A stretch of DNA of 64,000 bases from Bog-159 sp963785255. Its GTDB lineage: Bacteria; Acidobacteriota; Terriglobia; Bryobacterales; Bryobacteraceae. Below are positions 23,232-31,103 of this stretch, in pieces; position 1 is the first letter of the stretch, and the number at the start of each line of letters is the position of its first letter. The DNA is taken from positions 1 through 64,000 of the forward strand of contig CAWAUR010000009.1 of NCBI GenBank assembly GCA_963785255.1, in the 5' to 3' direction. A program made the translations under genes and the position numbers. The notes under the pieces were generated by a model. The model was not told the DNA's origin. It ran no database searches and worked only from the letters and a program-made list of their open reading frames with translations.

Positions 23232-26120
23232 TTACGGTTTGATTTCATAATCGGGCCAACAGTCCTCAATCTGCAGGCCGGAAGAGTTCAGATCGGTGTC
23301 GGCAGGCGATGGCAGCCCCCACAAACGATCCGCAAAGATGCGCAGTTCGGCCGCGCCCGGGCCTCCGCCCTGATTGAATTTCGGATCGAGAATCCTGGCA
23401 ATCTGATCGCGCGCCGCCTCCAGATGTACGCGCGTGCCGCGGTCGGTGGTGCGGGCGATGGCGGCCACAATTTGTGTATTCAGCACGTGCAATTCCCCGC
23501 GGTAATAGGGCTTCTCGTCGCCGCTTGAAGCGAACATGGCGATGGGAAATCCCGCCGGCAATCCCACCGGCAGAACCATGCCCGGTCCATTCAGCTTCGC
23601 ATTTACTAAGTCGAGATAACTGCGCTGTAACTGGCGGCGGTAAGCGTCGATCGGCGCCGGCGTGCCTTCTACCTCATGCCAAACGCCATGCCGCACCGCG
23701 ACCAGAAAATCCGCCGGCTTGTACGCCGCCGATCCATCCAACGCTTCCTGCTCGATCAAGCGGGCAAACTTTGCGCTATTCAAAAGATTGGTGAGGATGG
23801 AGCGCTGCGCATTGCCCACCCGGTTGATGGCGCCCAGCGGTTCGATGCGCCGCAGGATCTCTTTGTCGATAGCCCATTGCGGCGTGGCGAAAGCGTTGTC
23901 ATTCAGGAACGCCACCGCGGCGGCCTGGCGCGTCTTGGCCACTGGTGTAAAGATCACGCCATGCTGTCCGACGTTCTTCTGCTGCGAATCGAACCCGCCC
24001 ACCAGCGCGGCCACGTGATTCATCTCGAGCGTCCATTGGCCCAGCATGCGTCCGTATAACTCCGATAGATCTTCATAAGGATCGCCCTTCTGCGTGCTGG
24101 TGGCGGTCAACATCATTTTCGCCACGCGTTGCAGGTTCCTGACGCCGGCCGCGGTGGATTTCAGCGCATCGGCATCGCCCACGGCCTCGGTCAGTTCACC
24201 CGGATCGGAACCCGCCGAACCTGGCGTCGAAAAACGGAACCAGGGCGTTTCGTCCTGCTCGCGCGCCCACTTATCCAGCGTGTCTTTTTCGTCGTCGGCC
24301 GTCTTAGCGTCCTGGATCGGTTGATAGCCCCAATGCGTGGCCCAAACATCGTACGGCCCGACCCGCGGCACTAAGTCTTCCAATGCAATACCGTCCTCCG
24401 GCTGGGCGACGTAATTGAAGCGCGCGTAATCCATAATCGACGGTGTGTGCCCCATCTTCTTCACCCACTCTTTGTCGTGGATCTTATCTTGCGGATACAT
24501 GGAACTGGCCTTCATATTGTGCTGGAAGCCTAGCGTATGACCCACTTCATGCGCACACACAAATTCGATCAGCCGGCCCATCAGATCGTCCGGCAGCGGC
24601 AGCTTCTGCGCGCGCGGATCGAGCGGCCCCACTTGCAGGAAATACCAATCGCGCTGCAGGTTCATCACGTTGTGATAGAACTGGATATCCGCGTTCAGGA
24701 TCTCGCCCGTTCGCGGGTCGGAGACATGCGGCCCCACCGCATTCTCGATGGTGGAAGGCAGCCATCGGATCACCGAATAGCGCACATCTTCCGGACTGAA
24801 ATTAGGATCTTCCTCTGGAGTGGGCGCCGGTTTCGCAACGATGGCGTTCTTGAATCCCGCGGCTTCGAAGGCGGTCTGCCAGCTTTCCACACCGGCTTTC
24901 ATGTAAGGCACCCACTTAGCCGGCGTAGCCGCGTCGATGTAATAAACGATAGGTTTCACCGGTTCGGAAACGGCCGCGCTCGGATCTTTCTTTTCCAGGC
25001 GCCAACGCGTGATGTAGATACGCTTGGGAGCGCGCTGCTCGTCGCGGCCGTAATCTATCTGTCGCACCGTGAAGTAACCCACCCGCTCATCGAACAGCCG
25101 GGGAGTCATAGGATGCTCGGGTAGCTTCACCATACTGTGATGCAGCACCACGGTGGCGCTGCCCGGCCGCATCGCGCCGCCGAATAAGTTCTCGGTGCGC
25201 ACGGTAGCGCCGGGGGGCGTCGCCATGCGGGTGTAAGTGTGCGTCGATTCTACTTCGATATTCTCCGGATACGGCGAAATGCGCTCGATATAGGAACGGC
25301 TGGAGTCCATGCCGCTGGCGCCCAGGCGTTGGCGCGCACTTAGCTCGAATACATCGCTGGTAAACAGGCGGGTAACATCGATCACAATGGAAGGCTCGCG
25401 GCCGGTTTCTTTGTACTCGCGGGCGGGCTTGGCGGCTGCTCCCTTGGCGGGCGGCTTGGCCGCGGCGTCCTTCGACGGTTTCTCTCCCGCGACGTCTTTC
25501 GCCGGCTTCTCACCCGCCGCGGGCTTCTCGGGCGTCTGCTCGTCTTTGTCGGCAGCTTCGGCTTCCTCGCTGTCTTTGTCTTTATCTTTATCCGCGTCCT
25601 TGCCTTTGTCTTTCTCTTTCCCCGGTTCCTTGCCAAACGCGGCGATCGGGAAACTCATGACGATGGTGTCGTTGTTGGCCGCCTTCACCGCCAGCGAGAT
25701 AGGAGTCTTCGGATCGGCCACTACCTCGTAATTCACTTCGCGCAGGTTGATCTTGTTGGCGGCGCGTTCCCATCGCACCACCCGCTCGGAGAGAAACTGT
25801 CCGCCGTATCCTACGCCCAGAGTGGTCCGCGCCATCTGCGTGGTCAACAGAAACTCCTTATTCAGCTCGGTCTTCGGAATTTCGTAATAATATTTCTCCT
25901 TTACCTCATGCACGGTAAACACGCCGGTCTTCGACTTAGCGTCCTTGGTGATTACTTTGTCAAAAGCCTGCGGCTGCGACGAGAATCCGGACCCCATGCG
26001 GCCAAGCAGGCCGCTCTCGCCGATGGCGGACGGCGTTTCGGGCGGCATGGGCGATGGCTCTTGAGCGCTCAATGGAAAAAACGCGATCAAAAAAACGAGC
26101 ACGTTGCGAATGGCGGGCAT
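23232..26120 (-). CDS. Secreted zinc metalloprotease (DUF4953/DUF5117 type)
   Basis: A 962-residue exported protein. The signal peptide is IRNVLVFLIAFFPLSA, cleaved before QEPSP. The zincin motif HEVGHTLGFQH lies at residues 524-534 (extended HExxHxxGxxH), preceded by LIEFVCA. Downstream MDYARFNYVAQPED contains the Met-turn region seen in this family. An insert of about 65 residues (about 195-260), very rich in Lys, Asp, Glu, Ala and Pro, interrupts the N-terminal domain and is probably disordered. The enzyme should act in the periplasm or outside. It is the first gene of a four-gene operon ending with nikR, a small protein and a nucleotidyltransferase. Its promoter is shared with the divergent aminotransferase gene. 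Confidence 0.88.
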   Translation of the reverse strand: MPAIRNVLVFLIAFFPLSAQEPSPMPPETPSAIGESGLLGRMGSGFSSQPQAFDKVITKDAKSKTGVFTVHEVKEKYYYEIPKTELNKEFLLTTQMARTTLGVGYGGQFLSERVVRWERAANKINLREVNYEVVADPKTPISLAVKAANNDTIVMSFPIAAFGKEPGKEKDKGKDADKDKDKDSEEAEAADKDEQTPEKPAAGEKPAKDVAGEKPSKDAAAKPPAKGAAAKPAREYKETGREPSIVIDVTRLFTSDVFELSARQRLGASGMDSSRSYIERISPYPENIEVESTHTYTRMATPPGATVRTENLFGGAMRPGSATVVLHHSMVKLPEHPMTPRLFDERVGYFTVRQIDYGRDEQRAPKRIYITRWRLEKKDPSAAVSEPVKPIVYYIDAATPAKWVPYMKAGVESWQTAFEAAGFKNAIVAKPAPTPEEDPNFSPEDVRYSVIRWLPSTIENAVGPHVSDPRTGEILNADIQFYHNVMNLQRDWYFLQVGPLDPRAQKLPLPDDLMGRLIEFVCAHEVGHTLGFQHNMKASSMYPQDKIHDKEWVKKMGHTPSIMDYARFNYVAQPEDGIALEDLVPRVGPYDVWATHWGYQPIQDAKTADDEKDTLDKWAREQDETPWFRFSTPGSAGSDPGELTEAVGDADALKSTAAGVRNLQRVAKMMLTATSTQKGDPYEDLSELYGRMLGQWTLEMNHVAALVGGFDSQQKNVGQHGVIFTPVAKTRQAAAVAFLNDNAFATPQWAIDKEILRRIEPLGAINRVGNAQRSILTNLLNSAKFARLIEQEALDGSAAYKPADFLVAVRHGVWHEVEGTPAPIDAYRRQLQRSYLDLVNAKLNGPGMVLPVGLPAGFPIAMFASSGDEKPYYRGELHVLNTQIVAAIARTTDRGTRVHLEAARDQIARILDPKFNQGGGPGAAELRIFADRLWGLPSPADTDLNSSGLQIEDCWPDYEIKP

Positions 26121-26195
26121 TTGCGGACTCCTTATTCGGGAATTGTCTAATCATATCGCAAGTCCGCCTGCCCCAAAGCGGTAAAATAAAACACT

Positions 26196-27068
26196 GTGCA
26201 TCGTTTTGTCCTCCACAATTCCGAAATCCGGGAAGCCTCCGATAAGTTGCTGGCGCCGGGACAAGTTGGATTGCTCTCCGGTTGGGGCGTGTTCAGCACC
26301 ATTCGCGTGGTGGATGGCGTGCTGTTCGCCTTCGAGCGCCACTGGGCGCGCATGCATAAAGACGCGGAATTGTTGCGCGTCAGCATGCCCACGGACCCCG
26401 CCGAGATGCGCGCCAAACTGCTCGCACTGGTGGAGGCCAATCAGACGCGCCACGCCACCTTGCGCGTGGTCGTCGTACGCAATACCGGCGGAATTTGGGA
26501 AGGTCCGGGCATCGGCCGCTCCAGCGATCTGATCGCGCTCACTTCGGCGACCAAGGAATGGGGCCACGGAGTGCGCCTCTGTTACACGCCGCGCGCGCGT
26601 TATGCGGCGGGTGACTTTGCCGGCGCCAAGATTCTATCGTGGGGCATGAATCTTGCGTGGCTGGAAGCGGCGCAGCGCCGCGGCTTCGACGAAACGATTC
26701 TGTTAAACGAGCATGGGCATGTTGCCGAGTGCACGTCGGCGAATATCTTTGTGGCCCAGGGCGACCATGTGTGGACACCGCCCCTCACCTCGGGTTGCCT
26801 GCCTGGCATCACCCGAGAGTTGTTGCTCGACGAAATCCACGTGCCAGGTTTCCGGATCGAAGAGCGGGATCTCCTGCCCGCGGACCTGGAGAACGCCGCC
26901 GAAATCTTTATCACATCCACCACCCGTAATCTTTTGCGGGTGATGGAAATTGAAGGCCGCGCGATCCCCCATTCCGGTCCGGCCCGCGGCGCGTTGTCGC
27001 AAGCATTCGCAGCCTACGTGGACGCCTACGTCGCGCGCCACAAGGAGATGCCGGCTGCACACTTATGA
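26196..27068 (+). CDS. Class IV PLP aminotransferase (IlvE/PabC type)
   Basis: A 290-residue fold-type IV PLP enzyme with a GTG start at 26196. Key elements are the Arg-rich strand TLRVVVVRNTGG, the Schiff-base Lys in GAKILSWGMNLAWLEAA (about residue 146) and DETILLNEHGHVAECTSANIF, whose Glu contacts the PLP ring. TSGCLPGITRELLLDE binds phosphate. The family covers branched-chain aminotransferases, D-amino acid aminotransferases and 4-amino-4-deoxychorismate lyases, and the sequence alone does not separate these. It ends in ATGA shared with the next gene, so the zinc-ribbon protein is translated with it. The promoter region is shared with the metalloprotease operon. Confidence 0.85.
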   Translation: MHRFVLHNSEIREASDKLLAPGQVGLLSGWGVFSTIRVVDGVLFAFERHWARMHKDAELLRVSMPTDPAEMRAKLLALVEANQTRHATLRVVVVRNTGGIWEGPGIGRSSDLIALTSATKEWGHGVRLCYTPRARYAAGDFAGAKILSWGMNLAWLEAAQRRGFDETILLNEHGHVAECTSANIFVAQGDHVWTPPLTSGCLPGITRELLLDEIHVPGFRIEERDLLPADLENAAEIFITSTTRNLLRVMEIEGRAIPHSGPARGALSQAFAAYVDAYVARHKEMPAAHL

Positions 27069-27433
27069 CGGTAAGTTGTCCCAACTGCGGCAGCCGCTAT
27101 CTGCGCGTCAGCCGTTGCCGGGGTTTTCGCGAGAGACTGCGCGACTTAGTAGGTATCTCTCCGCTGCGCTGCGGCGATTGCAGCGCCCGTTTTGTGGCGC
27201 GCACCTGGGACTTATCCGTGCTCACTCACAGCCGTTGCCCGAAGTGTTTGCGCATGGACTTGAACGTGTGGACCGAGGAACAATATTGGCCCAGCGTTTA
27301 TATGAGGTTTCTGATCACGCTGGGCGCGCATCCCTGGCGCTGTGAGTATTGCCGTCACAATTTTGTGTCGTTCCGGCCGCGTCTGGAGAGGTTCAGCTTC
27401 AATCGTTGGCGGGAGCGTGGACGGGGCGAGTAG
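27065..27433 (+). CDS. Small zinc-ribbon protein
   Basis: A 122-residue protein with four CxxC pairs: SCPNCGS, LRCGDCSARF, SRCPKCLRMD and WRCEYCRHNF. They would form two zinc ribbons. The spacing between pairs is about 30 residues and the surfaces are Arg-rich, which points to nucleic-acid or protein contacts. Its start overlaps the aminotransferase stop. Its TAG stop codon lies inside a family A palindrome (27430-27453). No family name can be given. Confidence 0.75.
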   Translation: MTVSCPNCGSRYLRVSRCRGFRERLRDLVGISPLRCGDCSARFVARTWDLSVLTHSRCPKCLRMDLNVWTEEQYWPSVYMRFLITLGAHPWRCEYCRHNFVSFRPRLERFSFNRWRERGRGE

Positions 27434-27453
27434 GACAGGCCTCCTGGCCTGTC
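27430..27453. repeat. Palindrome (family A) supplying a stop codon
   Basis: GTAGGACAGGCCTCCTGGCC followed by TGTC. The TAG at 27431-27433 ends the zinc-ribbon gene, in the same phase as in pnp. Confidence 0.9.
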
Positions 27454-27518
27454 ACTGGTTGCGGAAAAAGTCCGGAACCGCTTGCTTATGCGCGCGGCTC
27501 AGAAGCCAACAACCTACC

Positions 27519-27542
27519 GAGCCGCGACCGTAAGGGAGCGGT
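27519..27542. repeat. Family C repeat core
   Basis: GAGCCGCGACCGTAAGGGAG followed by CGGT, one base different from the copies at 19.7 and 34.3 kb. Confidence 0.75.
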
Positions 27543-27587
27543 CCCCTTGCACCTTTTTCCGCAGCCCGAGGACCGTGCCAAAAAAAA

Positions 27588-28184
27588 TTGGTTCCAAGTG
27601 ATCCGAAGCTCAGCCCCATCCGACGCCGGCATGCACGGCTCGGAGCATTGCAACCAGACGACTGGCGGTGACTGCTCGGCTGTCCGCCGCCCCTTTTGAG
27701 AACGACGGATTAACGCTTCGCAGGTCGCCGATGCTCGATCCGGCTGGAACCCGCATCTCGCGGCCGCCTTTCGCTTCGTTGTACCGGCAACCCGTTTCCA
27801 GGCTACCGTTCCAGGTCGAAGTTCCTGGCCTACCGCTTCGATACCTTGCCGAATTTTCGCCAAGTCCGTTCGGCTTCCGGCTCCTTCGCTCTCTCCGGTT
27901 AGCCCCGGCGAGGGCGAGATCGATGCCGTAAACCCGTTTCCTGGCTCCCACCCGGCAATCTCAACCGGCTTCCGATCCTGGGCTCCCCTTCAGGGCTTTT
28001 TGTTCCCTTCCGGATCTGCGCTTCCTACCGGCTACCGATCGAGAGGCTCGCCTCCCGAATGCGTCCGATGGCCCTTCGCTCCCCGCCACCTGCTCTATTG
28101 GAATAGTTAATGCGGCGGATCAACGTTCCAGGCTCGCTTCGCTTCCGTTCGGCTCGCTGTTCCTCGAACCTCTTGGAACCAAAT
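27588..28184. other. 597-bp non-coding element with 11-bp inverted ends
   Basis: TTGGTTCCAAG at 27588-27598 is repeated inverted as CTTGGAACCAA at 28174-28184. Between them no reading frame has codon structure or family features. The minus strand is rich in GGAA, GGAG and CCGG words and has several short hairpins, for example CCAGG-AACTTCGA-CCTGG and GAGGC-GA-GCCTC. A word close to GCGTTAATCCGCCG occurs twice. It could be a small non-autonomous mobile element or the gene of a structured RNA. No match to a known family is claimed. Confidence 0.4.
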
Positions 28185-28393
28185 GTCATGTTGCCTCGAA
28201 TCGCCGTTACAGTCAAATGAATTTTGGCTGTCGAAGGCGGTTTTCCTCAAGATTATGGCGGCGTCTTTTGTTACAGTTGCGAGACGCTTGCGTTGAATTG
28301 CTTGTGGATAAAACACCCCCGTCCCGCTTTGTTCGGAGCAGTTTTTTTTGATCCGATTTCCGCCTGCCGCGCTGTAGGTAGATGTAGGAACGC

Positions 28394-28418
28394 GGACGGG
28401 CCAGGAGGCCTGTCCTAC
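28394..28418. repeat. Palindrome (family A)
   Basis: GGACGGGCCAGGAGGCCTGTCC followed by TAC, 15 bases upstream of a start codon. One stem base differs from the standard copy. Confidence 0.85.
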
Positions 28419-28433
28419 TCAGAGGGGGAAACA

Positions 28434-28790
28434 ATGAAACGAATTCGAACGACTCTTGTGGCCGCGGTAGCGCTCCTGGCTGTGGCCACATGCTCCAGCT
28501 CGGCCGACCGGCGGAACTTCTGGCTACTCAACAATACGGGCCGCAACATCACCAGCTTTCGCGTAGCGGTGCATGGATCCAGCGAGGCCTGGGGCAACGA
28601 CGTGTTGGGCGAGGGCACGCTGGTGAGCGCCGCCGGCACAGTGGTCTACTTCCTGGATTACCGGACCGCATGCGTGTACGATTTTCGCGTGGGATACGCG
28701 GATGGCACCCATCAGGATTATCTGCTGGGCCGCAATCTGTGCACCTATCACGCCCTGCAGTTCAACCGTGCGACCAACGACGCGTATTGA
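28434..28790 (+). CDS. Small secreted protein, 118 aa
   Basis: An ATG at 28434 follows the purine-rich AGAGGGGGAAACA. The product has a signal peptide (MKRIRTTLVAAVALLAVATC) with a Cys that could be a lipoprotein site (VATC-SSSA). The mature part of about 95 residues is strand-rich (FWLLNNTGRNITSFRVAVHG, YFLDYRTACVYDFRVGYADG). It resembles small secreted proteins that form a single beta sandwich. Two cysteines (ACVYDF and RNLCTYHA) may pair. Function unknown. The gene lies between two family A palindromes. Confidence 0.65.
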   Translation: MKRIRTTLVAAVALLAVATCSSSADRRNFWLLNNTGRNITSFRVAVHGSSEAWGNDVLGEGTLVSAAGTVVYFLDYRTACVYDFRVGYADGTHQDYLLGRNLCTYHALQFNRATNDAY

Positions 28791-28794
28791 CCGG

Positions 28795-28819
28795 GTAGGA
28801 CAGGCCTCCGGGCCTGTCC
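28795..28819. repeat. Palindrome (family A) 4 bases after a stop codon
   Basis: GTAGGACAGGCCTCCGGGCC followed by TGTCC, directly downstream of the small secreted protein gene. Confidence 0.85.
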
Positions 28820-28857
28820 CGGCAGTCTGCATATGTGGTACATGATATACTACATGC

Positions 28858-29091
28858 ATGGCGCACCTGACCATTTACCTTAACGACGACACGGAGCGGC
28901 GCGTCCGCAAGGCAGCCAGAGCGGCCAAGGTAAGCGTCAGCAAGTGGGTGGCGGAGCGCGTCACCAAGTCCGTGGAAACCTCCTGGCCGCCCGAGTTTCT
29001 GGCCCTCGCCGGATCGTTTGCGGACTTCCCCGATGCCGCCCAGTTGCGCAAAGGCTACGGTAAAGACGTTCCCCGGGAGACCCTCGATTGA
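28858..29091 (+). CDS. Antitoxin-like protein of a VapBC pair
   Basis: A 77-residue protein with an N-terminal ribbon-helix-helix (HLTIYLNDDTERRVRKAARA, then KVSVSKWVAERV). A C-terminal tail follows (FADFPDAAQLRKGYGKDVPR) of the sort that blocks PIN toxins. It overlaps the toxin gene by 4 bases (TTGA). The near-palindrome GTGGTACATGATATACTACATGCA just before the start may be promoter and operator together, as is usual for autoregulated pairs. Confidence 0.8.
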   Translation: MAHLTIYLNDDTERRVRKAARAAKVSVSKWVAERVTKSVETSWPPEFLALAGSFADFPDAAQLRKGYGKDVPRETLD

Positions 29092-29486
29092 CACTCCTGG
29101 ATACGAACGTCATGATTCACTACCTGAAGGGCGACCCGGCGATCGTGGCGCGCATCCAAAGCGCTTCGCGGGGCGAGTTGGCCATACCGGCGATCGTGAT
29201 TTGCGAACTGGAATACGGAAGCCTTCGCTCAAGACTCCCCGCCCGGCGCCGCCGTGAACTGGAAGCCGGACTTGAACACATCCAACACGTGCCTTTCGAT
29301 TCCGCCGCCGCGCACGCCGCAGCCGGCATCCGTTTCGAGCTAGAGAAGCGTGGCGCGACCATGGGACCTCTGGATGTGCTGATCGCCGGAACGGCCGTCA
29401 GTCGCGCAGCCACCCTGGTAACGAACAACGCGGCTGAATTTTCGCGCGTTCCAGGGTTGCGGGTGGTGGATTGGAAATCCGGATAG
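29088..29486 (+). CDS. vapC: PIN-domain toxin (VapC type)
   Basis: A 132-residue PIN ribonuclease with a TTG start coupled to the antitoxin. Acidic residues are in the expected places: LLDTNVMIHYLKGD (Asp5), VICELEYGSLRS (Glu of the second motif) and GPLDVLIAGTAV (third Asp). TLVTNNAAEFSRVPGL carries Asn at the fourth position, common in VapC. The protein should cleave tRNA or rRNA when released from the antitoxin. The length is normal and the gene looks intact. Confidence 0.9.
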   Translation: MTLLDTNVMIHYLKGDPAIVARIQSASRGELAIPAIVICELEYGSLRSRLPARRRRELEAGLEHIQHVPFDSAAAHAAAGIRFELEKRGATMGPLDVLIAGTAVSRAATLVTNNAAEFSRVPGLRVVDWKSG

Positions 29487-29756
29487 GCGCAGCAGTTGAG
29501 CGAGGGCTACCCAGTGCGGTCCGTTTACCGGCGGCCCGCACGGCTGCCGGACCTTGGAGGGAGCGGCATTTCGATGAAGTCGTAGCTTCCCGGCGTTGCC
29601 GTTTCGACCTTGACGGCGATCGCTGCGCCGTGCCCCCGCACGATCGGCTGGTGCCTGATGTTCGTGAAGGAACTGCTGGCCTGAATTGGTATCATCGAGG
29701 CTGGGGGACGCTCTCCAGTCCTCAACGATTTCCAAATCAGGCGCGTATGGGATGAC

Positions 29757-30203
29757 ATGCTCGCAGCCGAAACACGGTCATTGTACTTTGGTGATCTAGC
29801 CTCCCGATATGCGAGCCGAAAACAGTGGATTACCGGACTGTCTTTTTTCCTTTCTTCCGGCGCCGCCGCGACGGTCATAGCAAAATCTTCAGAATGGGTG
29901 CCTGTAGGGCTAGCCGTTGTGGTAGCTGTAATAAATGCCTATGCAGTGTCAGTTAATCTGGATAGCAAGATTACAACAATGGCGAAGCTACATGGATTGT
30001 GGAAACAGATAGGTTCAGATTATAACCGTCTTTGGAACCACGTATATGATGCCGACGCGGAGGAGCAGTCAGAGAGAATCACCACCAGTGAAAAGGAAGC
30101 TTCAGAACTCGCAACAACCAACGCACCAAACGATGAAAAGTTAATGGCTAAATGGCAAGATCGCGTGTTTGCGCTTTATCACCTGAGTGATCAGCATGGC
30201 TGA
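29757..30203 (+). CDS. Small two-helix membrane protein (SLATT-like)
   Basis: A 148-residue protein: a short helical lead (MLAAETRSLYFGDLASRYAS), two hydrophobic segments (ITGLSFFLSSGAAATVIAKS and WVPVGLAVVVAVINAYAVSV, about residues 25-65), then a helical soluble tail with WNHVYDADAEEQ and NDEKLMAKWQDRVFALYHL. The layout of two membrane helices plus a coiled tail is that of SLATT effector domains, which occur in nucleotide-triggered defence systems. No nucleotide cyclase or sensor gene is next to it. It has lower GC than its surroundings and overlaps the next open frame by 8 bases. Confidence 0.55.
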   Translation: MLAAETRSLYFGDLASRYASRKQWITGLSFFLSSGAAATVIAKSSEWVPVGLAVVVAVINAYAVSVNLDSKITTMAKLHGLWKQIGSDYNRLWNHVYDADAEEQSERITTSEKEASELATTNAPNDEKLMAKWQDRVFALYHLSDQHG

Positions 30204-30528
30204 CCCAGATTGGCTTCGTAAGAGTTGGCCCCCAATGCCAAGGCCAGCACCGCCGCCCCGAACCCACCACCACCGCGACTGCCGCCACCCCCTTCACCAC
30301 AGCCTCCGCCATCACGGCGCGACAGTCGAATTCTGCACGAATTGTGCTATAGTGCCGCCCATGCCCAAACCCAAAACGAAGGTGCTCGGTGTCCCGACAA
30401 AGCGTGGAACGATCATGCGAAGCGGCAAGGCGTGGCGACTGGTGAGTCCGGGAGAACGAGCGTTCAAGGCCACACTGGCTAAGAAGGGCGCTACCGAGAC
30501 AGACACCGGTCCAGTGTCCATGGAGTAG
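30196..30528 (+). CDS. Proline-rich small protein, possibly frameshifted
   Basis: The ATG at 30196 lies inside the end of the membrane protein gene, so translation may be coupled. The product starts MADPDWLRKSWPPMPRPAPPP. The following His-rich stretch looks out of frame: the next frame reads a more natural PPPPRLPPPPSPQPPPS. From the ATG at 30361 a basic 55-residue sequence follows (MPKPKTKVLGVPTKRGTIMR) that could be a separate small gene with its own start. Function is unknown for both parts. Confidence 0.4.
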   Translation: MADPDWLRKSWPPMPRPAPPPRTHHHRDCRHPLHHSLRHHGATVEFCTNCAIVPPMPKPKTKVLGVPTKRGTIMRSGKAWRLVSPGERAFKATLAKKGATETDTGPVSME

Positions 30529-30667
30529 AGGGCCTGGACGATTTCGGTGATGACCGAGCGTTTAAAAATCTTAGGCGAAGCCGTGGCTATACCGTGTCTG
30601 GGTCCGCCTGATTAGTTAGATCGCGTTGCCCTTACCACGCCCGCTCGACTCCGTTACAGTAGTCCCG

Positions 30668-30990
30668 ATGGCCCCGACGCCTGAAGAGCGACGGCGCATT
30701 TACGATGAAGAGAAAGCGCCCGTCGAGGCGCGCGATCAGATCGCTTCGGAGCGCCGCAAAGAGACGACAGCAAAATTCTGGTGGGCTGTCTGATTATCCT
30801 TGGAGCTATCGTGTTGCTGCTGGTTCTGCCGGCCCAATTTGGCCAGCGTGTAAAATCTCTGCGCGACGCTGACAAAAACCAGAAGGGATGCGAAGTGCTC
30901 AGTGAGAGCGTAAAGAGCAAACCGTGTCCGAGGTTTCCTTTGAGGACATGGAGTTGCTTGATTGGTACAAGTCGCACTGCTACTGAATGC
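30668..30990 (+). pseudogene. Frameshifted small single-helix membrane protein
   Basis: From the ATG at 30668 the frame reads MAPTPEERRRIYDEEKAPVE and ends after 41 residues. In the frame shifted at about 30772, the natural continuation appears: VGCLIILGAIVLLLVLPAQF, a membrane helix. A charged N-terminal helix followed by KxxxGCLxxLG and one membrane helix is a common small-protein layout. The break suggests a decayed gene or a sequence error. Confidence 0.45.
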
Positions 30991-31103
30991 ACACCCGGCT
31001 CACCGCGTCAACCCCCGCCGAAAATCGTCAACGCACCTCTCAGACACTACCCCGCTGGTTGGCACGTGGCAAAGACGGGTTACACGTCGCTCGCAATTGC
31101 CGC

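Noticed and set aside
27486..27951. Arg-rich minus-strand frames in the 0.6 kb element
   Set aside because: No start sites, biased composition and no domain pattern; they are taken as chance frames in non-coding DNA.
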